Shown: one piece after another, positions 8,157 to 23,269 of the stretch
How positions within the stretch are numbered: the stretch's first letter is position 1
How the letters are laid out: every line of letters starts with the position of its first letter
DNA from: Sphingomonadales bacterium
GTDB lineage: Bacteria; Pseudomonadota; Alphaproteobacteria; Sphingomonadales; Sphingomonadaceae
Length of the DNA: 61,460 bases
NCBI GenBank assembly: GCA_028868535.1
Contig: JAGWUH010000019.1
Coordinates: 1-61,460, forward strand
Reading direction: 5' to 3'
Made by a program: the position numbers and the translations under genes
The notes under the pieces: generated by a model
Database searches by the model: none
The model's input: only the letters and a program-made list of their open reading frames with translations
Told to the model about the DNA's origin: nothing

Positions 8157-10589
8157 TTGCCTGTCGAACCCGCCCCCGCCGCACCTGCAAGTCCCGACAT
8201 CCACGCCCTCGTGCTTGACGCGCTGCGCCACCGCGTCGGCAAGGATGAGCGCGCCGCCAAGCCGCTGGACTGGTTCCACGCCGCCGTCCTCGCGCTGCGC
8301 GACAACATCATCGACCGCTGGATGGATTCGACCCGCCGCACCTACGATGCCGGCGGCAAGCGGGTCTATTACCTCAGCCTCGAATTCCTGATCGGCCGGC
8401 TGATGCGCGATGCGCTGTCCAACCTGTCGATGACGCGCGAGATGGAGCTGGCGCTGCGCGAGCACGGCTTCGAACTCTCCGCGCTGGAGGAGATCGAGCC
8501 CGATGCCGCTCTCGGCAACGGCGGCCTCGGCCGGCTGGCGGCGTGCTTCATGGAGAGCCTCGCCAGCCTCGACATCCCCGCCTACGGCTACGGCATCCGC
8601 TACGTCAACGGCATGTTCCGCCAGCGCATCGACGATGGCTGGCAGGTCGAGCTGCCGGAGACCTGGCTGGCCCATGGCAACCCGTGGGAATTCCCTCGCT
8701 GGGAATCGGCCTACCGCATCGGCTTCGGCGGCGAGGTGGTGGAAACGCCCACCGGCGTCACCTGGAACCCGGCCGAGCAGGTGCTGGCCACCGCCGTCGA
8801 TACCCCGGTCGTCGGCTGGCGCGGCAAGCGCGTCAACACGCTGCGGCTGTGGACCGCGTCGGCGCTCGATCCGCTGCGGCTCGATGCCTTCAACGCCGGC
8901 GATCACTTCGGTGCGCTGGCCGAGCAGGTCAAGGCGGACAGCCTGGTGCGCGTGCTCTATCCCGCCGATTCGAGCGCGGCCGGACAGGAACTGCGCCTGC
9001 GCCAGGAGTATTTCTTCTCCTCCGCCTCGATCCAGGACCTGGTCCGCCGGCATGTCCAGTACCATGGCGATATCCGCACCCTGCCGGACAAGGCGGCGAT
9101 CCAGCTCAACGATACCCACCCCGCGGTCGCGGTGGCGGAGCTGATGCGCCTGCTCACCGACGTCCACGGGCTCGAGTTCGACGAGGCCTGGGACGTCACC
9201 CGCCGCACCGTCGCCTACACCAACCACACGCTGTTGCCCGAAGCGCTCGAATCCTGGCCACTGCCGCTGTTCGAGCGGCTGCTGCCGCGCCACATGCAGA
9301 TCGTCTACGCGATCAACAGCCGCGTCCTGCGCGAGGCCCGGCGCAAGGGCATGGACGATGCCGCGATCGCCGCGATCTCGCTGATCGACGAGGGCGGGGA
9401 GCGCCGCGTGCGCATGGCCAACCTCGCGTTCTCGGGCGCGCACTCGGTCAATGGCGTCGCCGCGCTCCACACCGACCTGATGAAGACCACCGTCTTCAGC
9501 GACCTGCACCGGCTCTATCCGGACAAGATCAACAACAAGACCAACGGCGTCACCCCGCGCCGCTGGCTGCAGCAGTGCAACCCCGGGCTGACCAGCGTGC
9601 TCAAGGACGCGATCGGCGACCGTTTCCTCGACGATGCCGAGGCGCTGGCAGACCTCAACGCGCTGGCCGGGGATGCCCAGCTCGGGGAACGCCTGGCCGA
9701 GGTCAAGCGCGCCAACAAGGTCGCGCTGGCCGCGCACATCAAGGACCTCACTGGCGTCCGCCTCGATCCCGACGCGATGTTCGACGTCCAGATCAAGCGC
9801 ATCCACGAATACAAGCGCCAGTTGCTCAACCTGGTGGAGACCGTCGCGTTGTACGACCAGATCCGCTCCCACCCGGAGCGCGACTGGGTGCCGCGCGTCA
9901 AGATCATCGCCGGCAAGGCGGCGCCGAGCTATCACAACGCCAAGCTGATCATCAAGCTGGCCAACGACATCGCCCGCCGCATCAATTCCGATCCCAGCAC
10001 CGGCGGCCTGCTCAAGCTGGTGTTCGTGCCCAACTACAACGTCACCCTGGCCGAACGGATCATCCCGGCGGCGGACCTGTCGGAGCAGATCAGCACCGCC
10101 GGCATGGAAGCCTCCGGCACTGGCAACATGAAGTTCGCGCTCAACGGCGCGCTGACGATCGGCACGCTCGACGGCGCCAACGTCGAGATCAAGGACCGCG
10201 TCGGCGACGAGAACATCGTCATCTTCGGGCTGACCGCGGACGAAGTGGCGGAGCAGCGCGCCAACGGCTACAACCCGCGCGCGGTGATCGAGGGCAGCCG
10301 CGAATTGCAGCAGGCGGTCAACGCCATTGCCGACGGCGTGTTCTCGCCCGACGATCCGCACCGCTACAAGGACCTCGTCGGCGGCCTCTACAGCTCGGAC
10401 TGGTTCATGGTCGCCGCCGATTTCGAGAGCTACGCCGCCGCCCAGCGCGATGTCGATGCCCGCTGGCTCGATCCCGCGCGCTGGCGCACGCAGACCATCC
10501 GGAACATCGCCAATGTCGGCTGGTTTTCCTCTGACCGCACGATCGGCGAATATGCCCGCGACATCTGGGGGGTGCTGCCACCGGCATGA
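8157..10589 (+). CDS. glgP: Glycogen phosphorylase
   Basis: I place the start at TTG 8157, which follows GAGGGA by six bases and gives 810 residues, close to the ~815 of E. coli GlgP. The open frame continues to 7923, but those extra ~78 residues do not look like family sequence. Signatures include YYLSLEFLIGRLMRDAL near the start, DIQ-like FDVQIKRIHEYKRQ, and the pyridoxal-phosphate region EASGTGNMKFALNGALTIG. It releases glucose-1-phosphate from glycogen ends. It is the first gene of a six-gene operon, and its stop overlaps the glgB start (ATGA). Confidence 0.95.
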   Translation: MPVEPAPAAPASPDIHALVLDALRHRVGKDERAAKPLDWFHAAVLALRDNIIDRWMDSTRRTYDAGGKRVYYLSLEFLIGRLMRDALSNLSMTREMELALREHGFELSALEEIEPDAALGNGGLGRLAACFMESLASLDIPAYGYGIRYVNGMFRQRIDDGWQVELPETWLAHGNPWEFPRWESAYRIGFGGEVVETPTGVTWNPAEQVLATAVDTPVVGWRGKRVNTLRLWTASALDPLRLDAFNAGDHFGALAEQVKADSLVRVLYPADSSAAGQELRLRQEYFFSSASIQDLVRRHVQYHGDIRTLPDKAAIQLNDTHPAVAVAELMRLLTDVHGLEFDEAWDVTRRTVAYTNHTLLPEALESWPLPLFERLLPRHMQIVYAINSRVLREARRKGMDDAAIAAISLIDEGGERRVRMANLAFSGAHSVNGVAALHTDLMKTTVFSDLHRLYPDKINNKTNGVTPRRWLQQCNPGLTSVLKDAIGDRFLDDAEALADLNALAGDAQLGERLAEVKRANKVALAAHIKDLTGVRLDPDAMFDVQIKRIHEYKRQLLNLVETVALYDQIRSHPERDWVPRVKIIAGKAAPSYHNAKLIIKLANDIARRINSDPSTGGLLKLVFVPNYNVTLAERIIPAADLSEQISTAGMEASGTGNMKFALNGALTIGTLDGANVEIKDRVGDENIVIFGLTADEVAEQRANGYNPRAVIEGSRELQQAVNAIADGVFSPDDPHRYKDLVGGLYSSDWFMVAADFESYAAAQRDVDARWLDPARWRTQTIRNIANVGWFSSDRTIGEYARDIWGVLPPA

Positions 10590-12784
10590 AGCCACCAAAA
10601 TCCGCCATCGCCGCGCTGTTCGCGGGCACGCACGCCGATCCCTTCTCGCTGCTCGGGCCGCACGAGGGGCCCAAGGGCGTGTTCGCGCGCGCGCTGCTGC
10701 CCGGGGCCGAGGTGGCGGAGGCGTTCAGCCTCGACGGCGAGCCGCTGGGTGCGTTGCAGCGGGTGGACGAACGCGGCCTGTTCGAAGGGCCGATCGCCGG
10801 CCCCCGCCAGCCGCTGCGCTATCGCGCCGGCGCGCTTGGCGCGGAATGGTGGGTGGCCGATGCCTACAGCTTCGGCCCGGTGCTGGGTCCGGTCGACGAT
10901 GTCCTGATCGCGCAGGGATCGCACTTCCGCCTGTTCGACAAGCTCGGCGCCCACGTCATCGACCACGAGGGCGCCACCGGCGTCCACTTCGCGGTCTGGG
11001 CGCCCAACGCGCGCCGCGTCGCCGTCGTCGGCGATTTCAACGATTGGAACCCGTGCCGCCACCCGATGCGCCACCGTCGCGACATCGGCGTCTGGGAAAT
11101 CTTCATTCCCGACATCGGTGAAGGTCGCGCCTACAAGTACCACATCATCGGCCCCGACGGCACCGTGCAGCCGCTGAAGGCCGATCCTTATGCCTTCGCC
11201 AGCGAGCTGCGCCCGGCCACCGCGTCGATCGTCGGCCACGCCGGCAAGGCGGACTGGAACGATGCCGCGCACCGCGCCTTCTGGTCCGCGGTCGATCCGC
11301 GCCGCCAGCCGATCTCGATCTACGAGGTCCATCCCGGCTCGTGGCGGCGCGATGCCAACGGCTGGTTCCTGCCGTGGGACCGGCTGGCGGACGAGCTGAT
11401 CCCGTATGTCGAGAAGATGGGCTTCACCCATATCGAGTTCCTGCCGGTGTCCGAGCATCCCTACGATCCGTCGTGGGGCTACCAGACCACCGGGCTTTAC
11501 GCGCCCTCGGCCCGCTTCGGCGATCCCGAGGGCTTCGCGCGCTTCGTCGATGGCGCGCACCAGGCCGGGATCGGCGTGCTGATCGACTGGGTGCCGGCGC
11601 ACTTTCCCACCGACGCGCACGGCCTTGCCCGCTTCGACGGCACCGCGCTGTATGAACACGAGGATCCGCGGCTGGGCTTCCATCCGGACTGGAACACAGC
11701 GATCTACAACTTCGGCCGGCGCGAGGTGTCTTCGTTCCTCGTCAACAACGCGCTGTTCTGGGCGGAGCGCTACCATGTCGACGGGCTGCGCGTCGACGCG
11801 GTCGCGTCGATGCTCTACCGCGACTACTCGCGCAAGAGCGACGAGTGGATCCCGAACGAGGCGGGCGGCCGCGAGAACTGGGAGGCGGTCGCGTTCCTCC
11901 GCGCGATGAACCGCGCGCTCTACGGCACCCACGGCGGCGTGTTCACGGTGGCGGAGGAATCGACCGCCTGGCCCGGCGTCACCCTGCCCGCCTACGAGGA
12001 CGGAGCGGGGCAGAAGTCGGCACTCGGCTTCGGCTTCAAGTGGAACATGGGCTTCATGCACGATACGCTGAAGTACATGGCGCGCGATGCCGTCCACCGC
12101 CGCTGGCACCACGACGACATCACCTTCGGGCTGATGTACGCCTTCGCCGAGAACTTCGTGCTGCCGCTCAGCCATGACGAGGTCGTCCACGGCAAGGGCA
12201 GCCTGCTGACCAAGATGAGCGGCGTGGACGACTGGCAGAAGTTCGCCAACCTGCGCGCCTATTACGGCATGATGTGGGGCTACCCGGGCAAGAAGCTGCT
12301 GTTCATGGGGCAGGAGTTCGCGCAGCGGCGCGAATGGAGCGAGGAGCGCGGGCTCGACTGGGAGCTGCTCGACGGTCCGTTCGAGGCCGACGGCCACGTC
12401 AACCGCCACGAAGGCGTGCGCCGGCTGGTCCGCGATTGCAACACGCTCTACCGCGACAAACCGGCGCTGCACCGCCACGATTGCGAACCGCAGGGGTTCG
12501 AATGGCTGGTGGTCGACGATGCCGAGAACTCGGTGTTCGCCTGGCTGCGCCGGGCCGAGGGGGAACCGCCGATCGCGGTGGTCTGCAACATGACGCCGGC
12601 GCTGCTCACCGGATATCGCCTGCCGTTGCCGCGCGACGGGCAGTGGTGGGAGGTGCTGAATTCCGACGCGACCGCCTATGGTGGCTCGGGCGCGGGGAAC
12701 ATGGGGCTGGTCAGCGCGCAGCACGGTTTCGCCACGGTCACGCTGCCGCCGTTGTCGACCATAATGCTGGAAGCGGTCGGTTGA
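10586..12784 (+). CDS. glgB: 1,4-alpha-glucan branching enzyme
   Basis: 732 residues, as expected for the two-module (N1-N2) enzyme. An N-terminal module precedes CBM48 (~residues 105-215, GVHFAVWAPNARRVAVVGDF) and the GH13 barrel. Catalytic residues are visible as Asp404 (GLRVDAVASMLY), Glu457 (VAEESTAWP) and the Asp in LSHDEVVHGK. It transfers glucan segments to alpha-1,6 branch points. It overlaps glgP by four bases, so translation is probably coupled. A 66-base gap precedes glgC. Confidence 0.97.
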   Translation: MKPPKSAIAALFAGTHADPFSLLGPHEGPKGVFARALLPGAEVAEAFSLDGEPLGALQRVDERGLFEGPIAGPRQPLRYRAGALGAEWWVADAYSFGPVLGPVDDVLIAQGSHFRLFDKLGAHVIDHEGATGVHFAVWAPNARRVAVVGDFNDWNPCRHPMRHRRDIGVWEIFIPDIGEGRAYKYHIIGPDGTVQPLKADPYAFASELRPATASIVGHAGKADWNDAAHRAFWSAVDPRRQPISIYEVHPGSWRRDANGWFLPWDRLADELIPYVEKMGFTHIEFLPVSEHPYDPSWGYQTTGLYAPSARFGDPEGFARFVDGAHQAGIGVLIDWVPAHFPTDAHGLARFDGTALYEHEDPRLGFHPDWNTAIYNFGRREVSSFLVNNALFWAERYHVDGLRVDAVASMLYRDYSRKSDEWIPNEAGGRENWEAVAFLRAMNRALYGTHGGVFTVAEESTAWPGVTLPAYEDGAGQKSALGFGFKWNMGFMHDTLKYMARDAVHRRWHHDDITFGLMYAFAENFVLPLSHDEVVHGKGSLLTKMSGVDDWQKFANLRAYYGMMWGYPGKKLLFMGQEFAQRREWSEERGLDWELLDGPFEADGHVNRHEGVRRLVRDCNTLYRDKPALHRHDCEPQGFEWLVVDDAENSVFAWLRRAEGEPPIAVVCNMTPALLTGYRLPLPRDGQWWEVLNSDATAYGGSGAGNMGLVSAQHGFATVTLPPLSTIMLEAVG

Positions 12785-12850
12785 CCGCGGAATGATGGAC
12801 GCTGCTGCCGGAATCGGGACCGGACAGCCTGGAATGATGGAGGGAATGCC

Positions 12851-14110
12851 ATGAGGCCGCAATTCGCCCAACCGCTGGCCCGCGACGCGATGGCCTACGT
12901 CCTTGCCGGCGGGCGCGGGAGCCGGCTCAAGGAGCTGACCGACAACCGCGCCAAGCCTGCGGTCTATTTCGGCGGGATGAGCCGGATCATCGACTTCGCG
13001 CTGTCGAATGCGATCAATTCGGGCATCCGCCGCATCGGCGTGGCGACGCAGTACAAGGCTCACAGCCTGATCCGCCACATGAACCGCGCCTGGAACTTCA
13101 TGCGGCCCGAGCGCAACGAGAGCTTCGACATCCTCCCCGCCAGCCAGCGCATCTCCGAGGCGATGTGGTACGAGGGGACGGCGGACGCGGTCTACCAGAA
13201 CATCGACATCATCGAGAGCTACGCGCCGAAGTACATGGTGATCCTCGCCGGGGACCACATCTACAAGATGGACTACGAGCTGATGTTGCAGCAGCACGTC
13301 AACTCGGGCGCCGACGTCACCATCGGCTGCCTGGTCGTGCCGTCGGCCAGCGCCACCGAATTCGGGGTGATGGCGGTGGATGCCGATGCGGTGATCACCG
13401 ATTTCGTCGAGAAGCCCGCCAACCCGCCCGAGATCCCCGGAGAGCCCGGCATGTCGCTGGCGTCGATGGGCATCTACGTGTTCGAGACGCGGTTCCTGTT
13501 TGAACTGCTGCGCGCCGACGCGGCCGACAAGGATTCGAGCCGCGATTTCGGCAAGGACATCATCCCGAAAGTGGTCAAGGGCGGCAAGGCGGTCGCGCAC
13601 CGATTCACCGACAGCTGCATCCGCGCGGCCGAGGAGATCGGCGAGTACTGGCGCGACGTCGGCACGCTCGACGCCTATTTCGAGGCCAACCTCGACCTCA
13701 CCGACACCGTTCCCGCGCTCAACATGTACGATCGCGACTGGCCGGTCTGGACCGATCAGATCATCGCTGCCCCCGCCAAGTTCGTGCACGACGAGGACGG
13801 GCGGCGCGGCATGGCGATCTCGTCGCTGATCAGCCAGGACTGCATCGTCTCGGGCGCCACCGCGCGGCGCTCGCTGCTGTTCACCGGGGTCAAGATGGGT
13901 TCGTACTCCAGCGTCAGCGAAGGCGTGATCCTGCCCTACTGCAACATCGGCCGCGGCGCGCGCCTCAGCCGGGTGATCATCGATTCAGGGGTGCGCATCC
14001 CCGAAGGCCTGGTGGTGGGGGAAGACCCGGTGCTCGACGCGAAGCGCTTCCGCCGCACCGAGCAGGGGGTTTGCCTGATCAACAAGCGGATGATCGAGCA
14101 ATTGGGCTGA
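12851..14110 (+). CDS. glgC: Glucose-1-phosphate adenylyltransferase (ADP-glucose pyrophosphorylase)
   Basis: 419 residues from an ATG preceded by GGAGGGAA. The N-terminal nucleotidyltransferase motif ([20 protein letters not shown]) is followed by substrate loops such as [13 protein letters not shown] and a left-handed beta-helix C-terminal region containing the [20 protein letters not shown] hexapeptide pattern. It makes ADP-glucose from ATP and glucose-1-phosphate, normally the allosterically regulated step of glycogen synthesis. Two bases separate it from glgA. Confidence 0.97.
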   Translation: MRPQFAQPLARDAMAYVLAGGRGSRLKELTDNRAKPAVYFGGMSRIIDFALSNAINSGIRRIGVATQYKAHSLIRHMNRAWNFMRPERNESFDILPASQRISEAMWYEGTADAVYQNIDIIESYAPKYMVILAGDHIYKMDYELMLQQHVNSGADVTIGCLVVPSASATEFGVMAVDADAVITDFVEKPANPPEIPGEPGMSLASMGIYVFETRFLFELLRADAADKDSSRDFGKDIIPKVVKGGKAVAHRFTDSCIRAAEEIGEYWRDVGTLDAYFEANLDLTDTVPALNMYDRDWPVWTDQIIAAPAKFVHDEDGRRGMAISSLISQDCIVSGATARRSLLFTGVKMGSYSSVSEGVILPYCNIGRGARLSRVIIDSGVRIPEGLVVGEDPVLDAKRFRRTEQGVCLINKRMIEQLG

Positions 14111-14112
14111 CG

Positions 14113-18970
<4,858 letters not shown>

Positions 18971-19006
18971 GGCGCGACCGGGAAGGCCGTGGCGCCCCGA
19001 TCGCGC

Positions 19007-21514
19007 TCACTTGCCGAAGTTCACCTTGAGCCGCACGCCGTACATCCGCGGTTCGCCGAGGATCACGGCCTCACCGCCCAGCGTCGACAGGCCATTGACG
19101 ACCGAGACCCAATACTTGCGATTGGTGACGTTGGTGGCGAACACGGCCAGATCGACCGGCGAGCCGGCGACGCCCTTCCAGTTGAAGTTGAGGTTCAGCA
19201 GATTGGTCGCCGGGCTGATCCCGGCGTTGTACGGGATCGCGCCCACCGCCGCCGCCGCGTCGTTCGAATGGCTCGAATACTGGCTGTCGGTGTGCGTGAA
19301 GGTTGCCGAGACCGAGACTCGACCGAGCTTCTCGTCGACCGGCAGATCGAGCGTGCCGGTCAAGGTCACGCGGTTTTTCGGTGCGAACGGGAGGACGGAA
19401 CCAGCCGTAAGGAAGCTCGCCTGCGAACAGATGAAGCGGGTGTTGTCGCAGAACGGCACGCTGCCACCGGTGACCTTGGCGTCGAGATACGAATAGCCGA
19501 AGTCGAGGCGGACCGGGCCTGTGCCGACGCTGCCCTCGATCTCGAAGCCGCGCATCCGCGACTTGCCGACATTCTGGATGCCGTTGATGCCGGTGGGTGC
19601 GGGGTTGGTGCAGCCGGGGATGACGGCGGTGCACTGCGGGATGGTCACCGAGGCCTGCTGGTCGCGGAATTCGTTCCAGAAGCCGGCGAGGGCGAGGTTG
19701 CCGTGGACCTGGCCGCGGAAGCTCGCCTTCATGCCGATCTCGTAGTCGTCGACCTTTTCGGGCTTCCAGGTCTCGATGCCGAAGTTGGCTTCGTTGATCC
19801 CGCCGCCCCGATAGCCGCGGGCGTACTTGGCATAGACCAGGGTGTCCGGAGTCGGCTTGAAGTCGAGATCGATCAACCAGGTCGGCCGGCTCGACTTCTG
19901 GACGAAGCTTCGGCCGGTGCCGCATGCGCCGTTTGTCAGCAATGTCGCGTCCTTCGGCGCCGAGGTCACCGCGCGCGAGCACACGTAGGACGGCACGCCG
20001 GCGGTGGAGAACTTGACCTGGATGTTGTCCGCGTCCTCGCGTTCCCAGTCCCAGGTGTTCCGGATGCCGGCGGTCAGGCTGAGCTGATCGGTGAACTTGT
20101 AGGTGGCTTGCGCGTAAAGGCCGTAATTGTGGAACGTGTAGTTGTTGCGCGCGATCGAGACGCTGCCTGCCGAAACCGGCAGGATCACACCCCCGCCCAG
20201 CGGCACCTGCAGGACCAGGGGCGAGCACTGGAAGGTATAGGGGTTGGAACAGTTGGCGAAGATCTGCGTGTACTGTTCCTGCGAGCCGAGCGGGGCGCTC
20301 CGCTCCATGTACCCGCCGGCCTGCCAGGTGAGGCGATCGCCGGCGCTGTGCCCCTGAAGCTGGAATTCCTCCGTGAAGGTGTACTGCGCGCCTTGCGGGC
20401 GGGCCGGACCGGGATAGGTAATGACGAAGGGATAGGGAATCGCGTCCCCGTCGAGACTGAACGAATAGTGTTCGCGCGCCTCGCCATAGCTGGCGATGTT
20501 CTTCACTGTCAGGCTGTCGGTTGCGTTCCAGGTCGTGGTGTTGATGACCTGCCACTGCCGGCTGCGGACGTACGGGGTCGGATCGTTGTTCTCGGCATCG
20601 TAGAAGCCATATCCCTGCGCCGCCTCGCGATCGACCTGGGCGCAGATCGGCACCCGCACCGTGGCGCTCGACCCGGTGGACCCGGCGACGGTGGCGCGGT
20701 TGCAGTAGGCCATCTTCGGCAAGGTGCCGTTGGTATGCGAGTCAGCGTAGGTAAACAGGGTGTAGGTCTCGAGCGACGGGGTGAGGTTGCCGAGCACGCC
20801 CAGCCTCACCGCGGTGTAGTTGACGTCGTTGAACTCGCTGGGGCCGATGCCGGAACGGTTGTGGATGTAGCCGTCGCGCTTGTTGCGATCGACGCCCAAC
20901 CGGATCTTGAACGTGTCCGACAGGGGCACGTTGAGCACGGCCTGCAGGCGGCGCTCGTTATGATTGCCGATGGTGCCCTCGACGTAACCCTCGAGCCGCG
21001 AGGTCGGCCGCTGCGGTACCAGCAGGATCGCGCCGCCGGTCGTGTTGCGGCCGAACAGGGTTCCCTGCGGCCCCTTGAGCACCTGCACGTTCTGCAGATC
21101 GAACATCGAGCCGGGCCCGGCGCCGTTGCCGCTGGTGATGTTGGAATTGAGCCGGGGCGCCACGACGTCGGCAAAGTAGACGCCCACGGTCGGCAGCGTA
21201 TTGAGATCCTGCGAGAAGCCGCGGATCGCGAAGCTCGACTTGTCGGGGCCGTAGCGTCCGTTCAGCGACAGCGACGGCGCATAGGCGGCCAGATCGGTGG
21301 TGCTGACGATGTTGCGTTGCGCCAGCTGTTCCTGGTTGAACACCGTGATCGAGATCGGCACGTCCTGGAGACGTTCCTCGACGCGCCGGGCGGTGACGAC
21401 GATTTCGTCGTTGCCGGCCTTGTCCGCGCTCTGCGCGAGGGCGGGCACCGCCCCCAGCATTCCCCCGGCCAGCGCTAGCAGCGACGCGGCGCGCGCAATG
21501 TCTTGCTTGGTCAT
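19007..21514 (-). CDS. TonB-dependent outer-membrane receptor
   Basis: 835 residues from the ATG at 21514, preceded by GGGAGAGTGAGG. A signal peptide ends near LGAVPALAQ, followed by a TonB-box-like DEIVVTARR, a plug domain (VPISITVFNQEQLAQ, VQVLKGPQGTLFGRNTTGG) and a 22-strand-type barrel ending GVRLKVNFGK. It imports a scarce or bulky ligand across the outer membrane using energy from TonB-ExbB-ExbD (47.3-50.0 kb). Sphingomonads carry many such receptors for siderophores, sugars and aromatics. No adjacent gene reveals the ligand. Confidence 0.95.
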   Translation of the reverse strand: MTKQDIARAASLLALAGGMLGAVPALAQSADKAGNDEIVVTARRVEERLQDVPISITVFNQEQLAQRNIVSTTDLAAYAPSLSLNGRYGPDKSSFAIRGFSQDLNTLPTVGVYFADVVAPRLNSNITSGNGAGPGSMFDLQNVQVLKGPQGTLFGRNTTGGAILLVPQRPTSRLEGYVEGTIGNHNERRLQAVLNVPLSDTFKIRLGVDRNKRDGYIHNRSGIGPSEFNDVNYTAVRLGVLGNLTPSLETYTLFTYADSHTNGTLPKMAYCNRATVAGSTGSSATVRVPICAQVDREAAQGYGFYDAENNDPTPYVRSRQWQVINTTTWNATDSLTVKNIASYGEAREHYSFSLDGDAIPYPFVITYPGPARPQGAQYTFTEEFQLQGHSAGDRLTWQAGGYMERSAPLGSQEQYTQIFANCSNPYTFQCSPLVLQVPLGGGVILPVSAGSVSIARNNYTFHNYGLYAQATYKFTDQLSLTAGIRNTWDWEREDADNIQVKFSTAGVPSYVCSRAVTSAPKDATLLTNGACGTGRSFVQKSSRPTWLIDLDFKPTPDTLVYAKYARGYRGGGINEANFGIETWKPEKVDDYEIGMKASFRGQVHGNLALAGFWNEFRDQQASVTIPQCTAVIPGCTNPAPTGINGIQNVGKSRMRGFEIEGSVGTGPVRLDFGYSYLDAKVTGGSVPFCDNTRFICSQASFLTAGSVLPFAPKNRVTLTGTLDLPVDEKLGRVSVSATFTHTDSQYSSHSNDAAAAVGAIPYNAGISPATNLLNLNFNWKGVAGSPVDLAVFATNVTNRKYWVSVVNGLSTLGGEAVILGEPRMYGVRLKVNFGK

Positions 21515-21657
21515 CCTCACTCTCCCTGATTTTGCCAGGGAGTTAACAGGCAAATGCGTACGTTTTCAAGCGGCTCTTGCGGCAGGCGCATAATCACGCC
21601 GCGTCGTGGCGCAATTGCCACACGCGCGGGTGCTGACCCGCGCGCCGGCGCGTTGGT

Positions 21658-22401
21658 TCAGCCGAGTTTCGCCATCACCTCGTCGGAGATGTCGTAGTTG
21701 CCCCACACGGTCTGGACGTCGTCGTCGTCGTCCAGAACGTCGATCAGCTTGAGCAGGGTGCGCGCCTCGTCCTCGGAGACTTCGCTGCGCATGTTCGGCT
21801 TCCACGCCAGCTTGACCGCTTCGGCCTCGCCCAGGGTCTTTTCCAGCTCGCGCGCGACCGGGTGCAGCGAATCGATGGACACCCAGATCTGGTGGCCGTC
21901 CTCGTCCGATTCGACGTCGTCGGCGCCGGCCTCGATTGCCGCTTCCAGCACCTTTTCCTCGTCACCGGCGCTGGCCGGATACTCGATCAGGCCAAGCCGC
22001 TCGAACCCGTGGCTGACCGCGCCGGAGGCGCCGAGGTTGCCGCCGTTCTTGGCGAAGGCGGTGCGCACGTTGGTGGCGGTGCGGTTGCGGTTGTCGGTCA
22101 GCGCCTCGACGATCAGCGCCACGCCGCCCGGGCCATAGCCCTCGTAGCGCACTTCCTCGTAGTTCTCGCCCTCGCCCTTGCTGGCCTTGTCGATCGCGCG
22201 CTGGATGTTGTCCTTGGGCATCGACTGCGCCTTGGCGGCGTTGACCGCGGCGCGCAGGCGCGGGTTCATGTCCGGATCGGGCATGCCCATCTTGGCGGCG
22301 ACGGTGATCTCGCGCGACAGCTTGGAGAACTGCGCCGAGCGCTTCTTGTCCTGCGCACCCTTGCGGTGCATGATGTTCTTGAATTTGGAATGGCCGGCCA
22401 T
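21658..22401 (-). CDS. yebC: YebC/PmpR (TACO1) family protein
   Basis: 247 residues with the diagnostic start [20 protein letters not shown] and [20 protein letters not shown] in the middle. The family was long annotated as DNA-binding transcription regulators; TACO1/YebC members also act in translation, including of proline-rich sequences. It lies downstream of gapR on the same strand with a 96-base gap. It is often linked to ruvC-ruvAB in other bacteria, but not here. Confidence 0.95.
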   Translation of the reverse strand: MAGHSKFKNIMHRKGAQDKKRSAQFSKLSREITVAAKMGMPDPDMNPRLRAAVNAAKAQSMPKDNIQRAIDKASKGEGENYEEVRYEGYGPGGVALIVEALTDNRNRTATNVRTAFAKNGGNLGASGAVSHGFERLGLIEYPASAGDEEKVLEAAIEAGADDVESDEDGHQIWVSIDSLHPVARELEKTLGEAEAVKLAWKPNMRSEVSEDEARTLLKLIDVLDDDDDVQTVWGNYDISDEVMAKLG

Positions 22402-22497
22402 GGTCTGCTTGCTCGCTATGCGGATTTGGCGCCGCCCCTAGCCGAGACTCCGGGATTGGGCAATCGGGCGAGCGTTGCCGCCCGATTGCCGGCGGCC

Positions 22498-22734
22498 TCA
22501 GTCGATGCCCAGGGCGTTCTTGTAGACGTCGAGGATGGCTTCCATCTCGCGGCGGTCGTCGGGCTTCATCTTCCGCAGGCGCACGATCTGCCGCATGATC
22601 TTGGCATCGTAGCCGGTGGCCTTGGCTTCGGCATAGACATCCTTGATGTCGTCGCCGATGCCCTTCTTCTCTTCCTCAAGGCGCTCCACGCGCTCGATCA
22701 GCAGGCGCAGGCGGTCGTCGGCGGCATCGGCCAT
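22498..22734 (-). CDS. gapR: GapR / DUF2312 nucleoid-associated protein
   Basis: 78 residues from the ATG at 22734. I prefer this to the ATG five codons upstream because GGAGA lies at proper distance and relatives start [10 protein letters not shown]. The protein is a single coiled coil ([20 protein letters not shown]) followed by [17 protein letters not shown]. In Caulobacter, GapR binds overtwisted AT-rich DNA ahead of replication and transcription and stimulates topoisomerases. Length and sequence fit this alphaproteobacterial family. Confidence 0.9.
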   Translation of the reverse strand: MADAADDRLRLLIERVERLEEEKKGIGDDIKDVYAEAKATGYDAKIMRQIVRLRKMKPDDRREMEAILDVYKNALGID

Positions 22735-22852
22735 GAATCGGGTCTCCATAAGAATCGGTTGGACTGGAATCGGTTGATCTGTCGGCGCGGCGGTTAGCGG
22801 AGCCGATGCGGTTCCGCCAAGCCCGCGCCTGTGGATAGCACGGGGGAAAGCG

Positions 22853-23170
22853 TCAGTGGCCGCCGCCGTTCCGCTTCAGGCTCTCGTCCATGCGGGCGAG
22901 TTGCTCGGGCGTCGCCTCGGTCTGGTACTTCGCCTTCCATTCCGCGAACGGCATGCCATGGATGACCTCGCGCGCGGCGGCCTTGTCGAGCGGGGCACCG
23001 GCATCGACGATCCAGTCCGCCAGGCAATTGCGGCAGAAGCCCGAAAGGCCCATCAGATCGATGTTCTGCGCATCGTGCCGCCGGCGCAGGTGGCGGACCA
23101 GGCGGCGGAAAGCCGTCGCCGCGACCGCGTCGTCCAGTGTATCGAGCGGGTCGGTTGCATTCATATTCAT
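22853..23170 (-). CDS. DUF1244 (SMc04008-like) family protein
   Basis: 105 residues from the ATG at 23170, preceded by GGGAGA; a longer frame begins at 23221. The helical domain contains [33 protein letters not shown] with a CxxC pair, and [13 protein letters not shown]. This is the small alpha/gammaproteobacterial DUF1244 family, which has a known fold but no assigned function. It is divergent from pyk, with ~100 bases between the starts. Confidence 0.85.
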   Translation of the reverse strand: MNMNATDPLDTLDDAVAATAFRRLVRHLRRRHDAQNIDLMGLSGFCRNCLADWIVDAGAPLDKAAAREVIHGMPFAEWKAKYQTEATPEQLARMDESLKRNGGGH

Positions 23171-23269
23171 GGCGATCTCCCTTGGTTCTTCCCCGGGGCT
23201 TTGCCATAGCGGTATGGTCATCGAAAACCCCTATCGGGCGGGGGCAAGAGTACGAAGGACGCAACCGCC

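Noticed and set aside
8028..13789. Long minus-strand open frames opposite glgP, glgB and glgC
   Set aside because: Composition is low-complexity (Asp/Val/Gly/His-rich), with no family features; they are shadows of the real glycogen genes.
18971..19006. Terminator between glgX and the TonB-dependent receptor
   Set aside because: The 36 bases contain no hairpin followed by a U tract.
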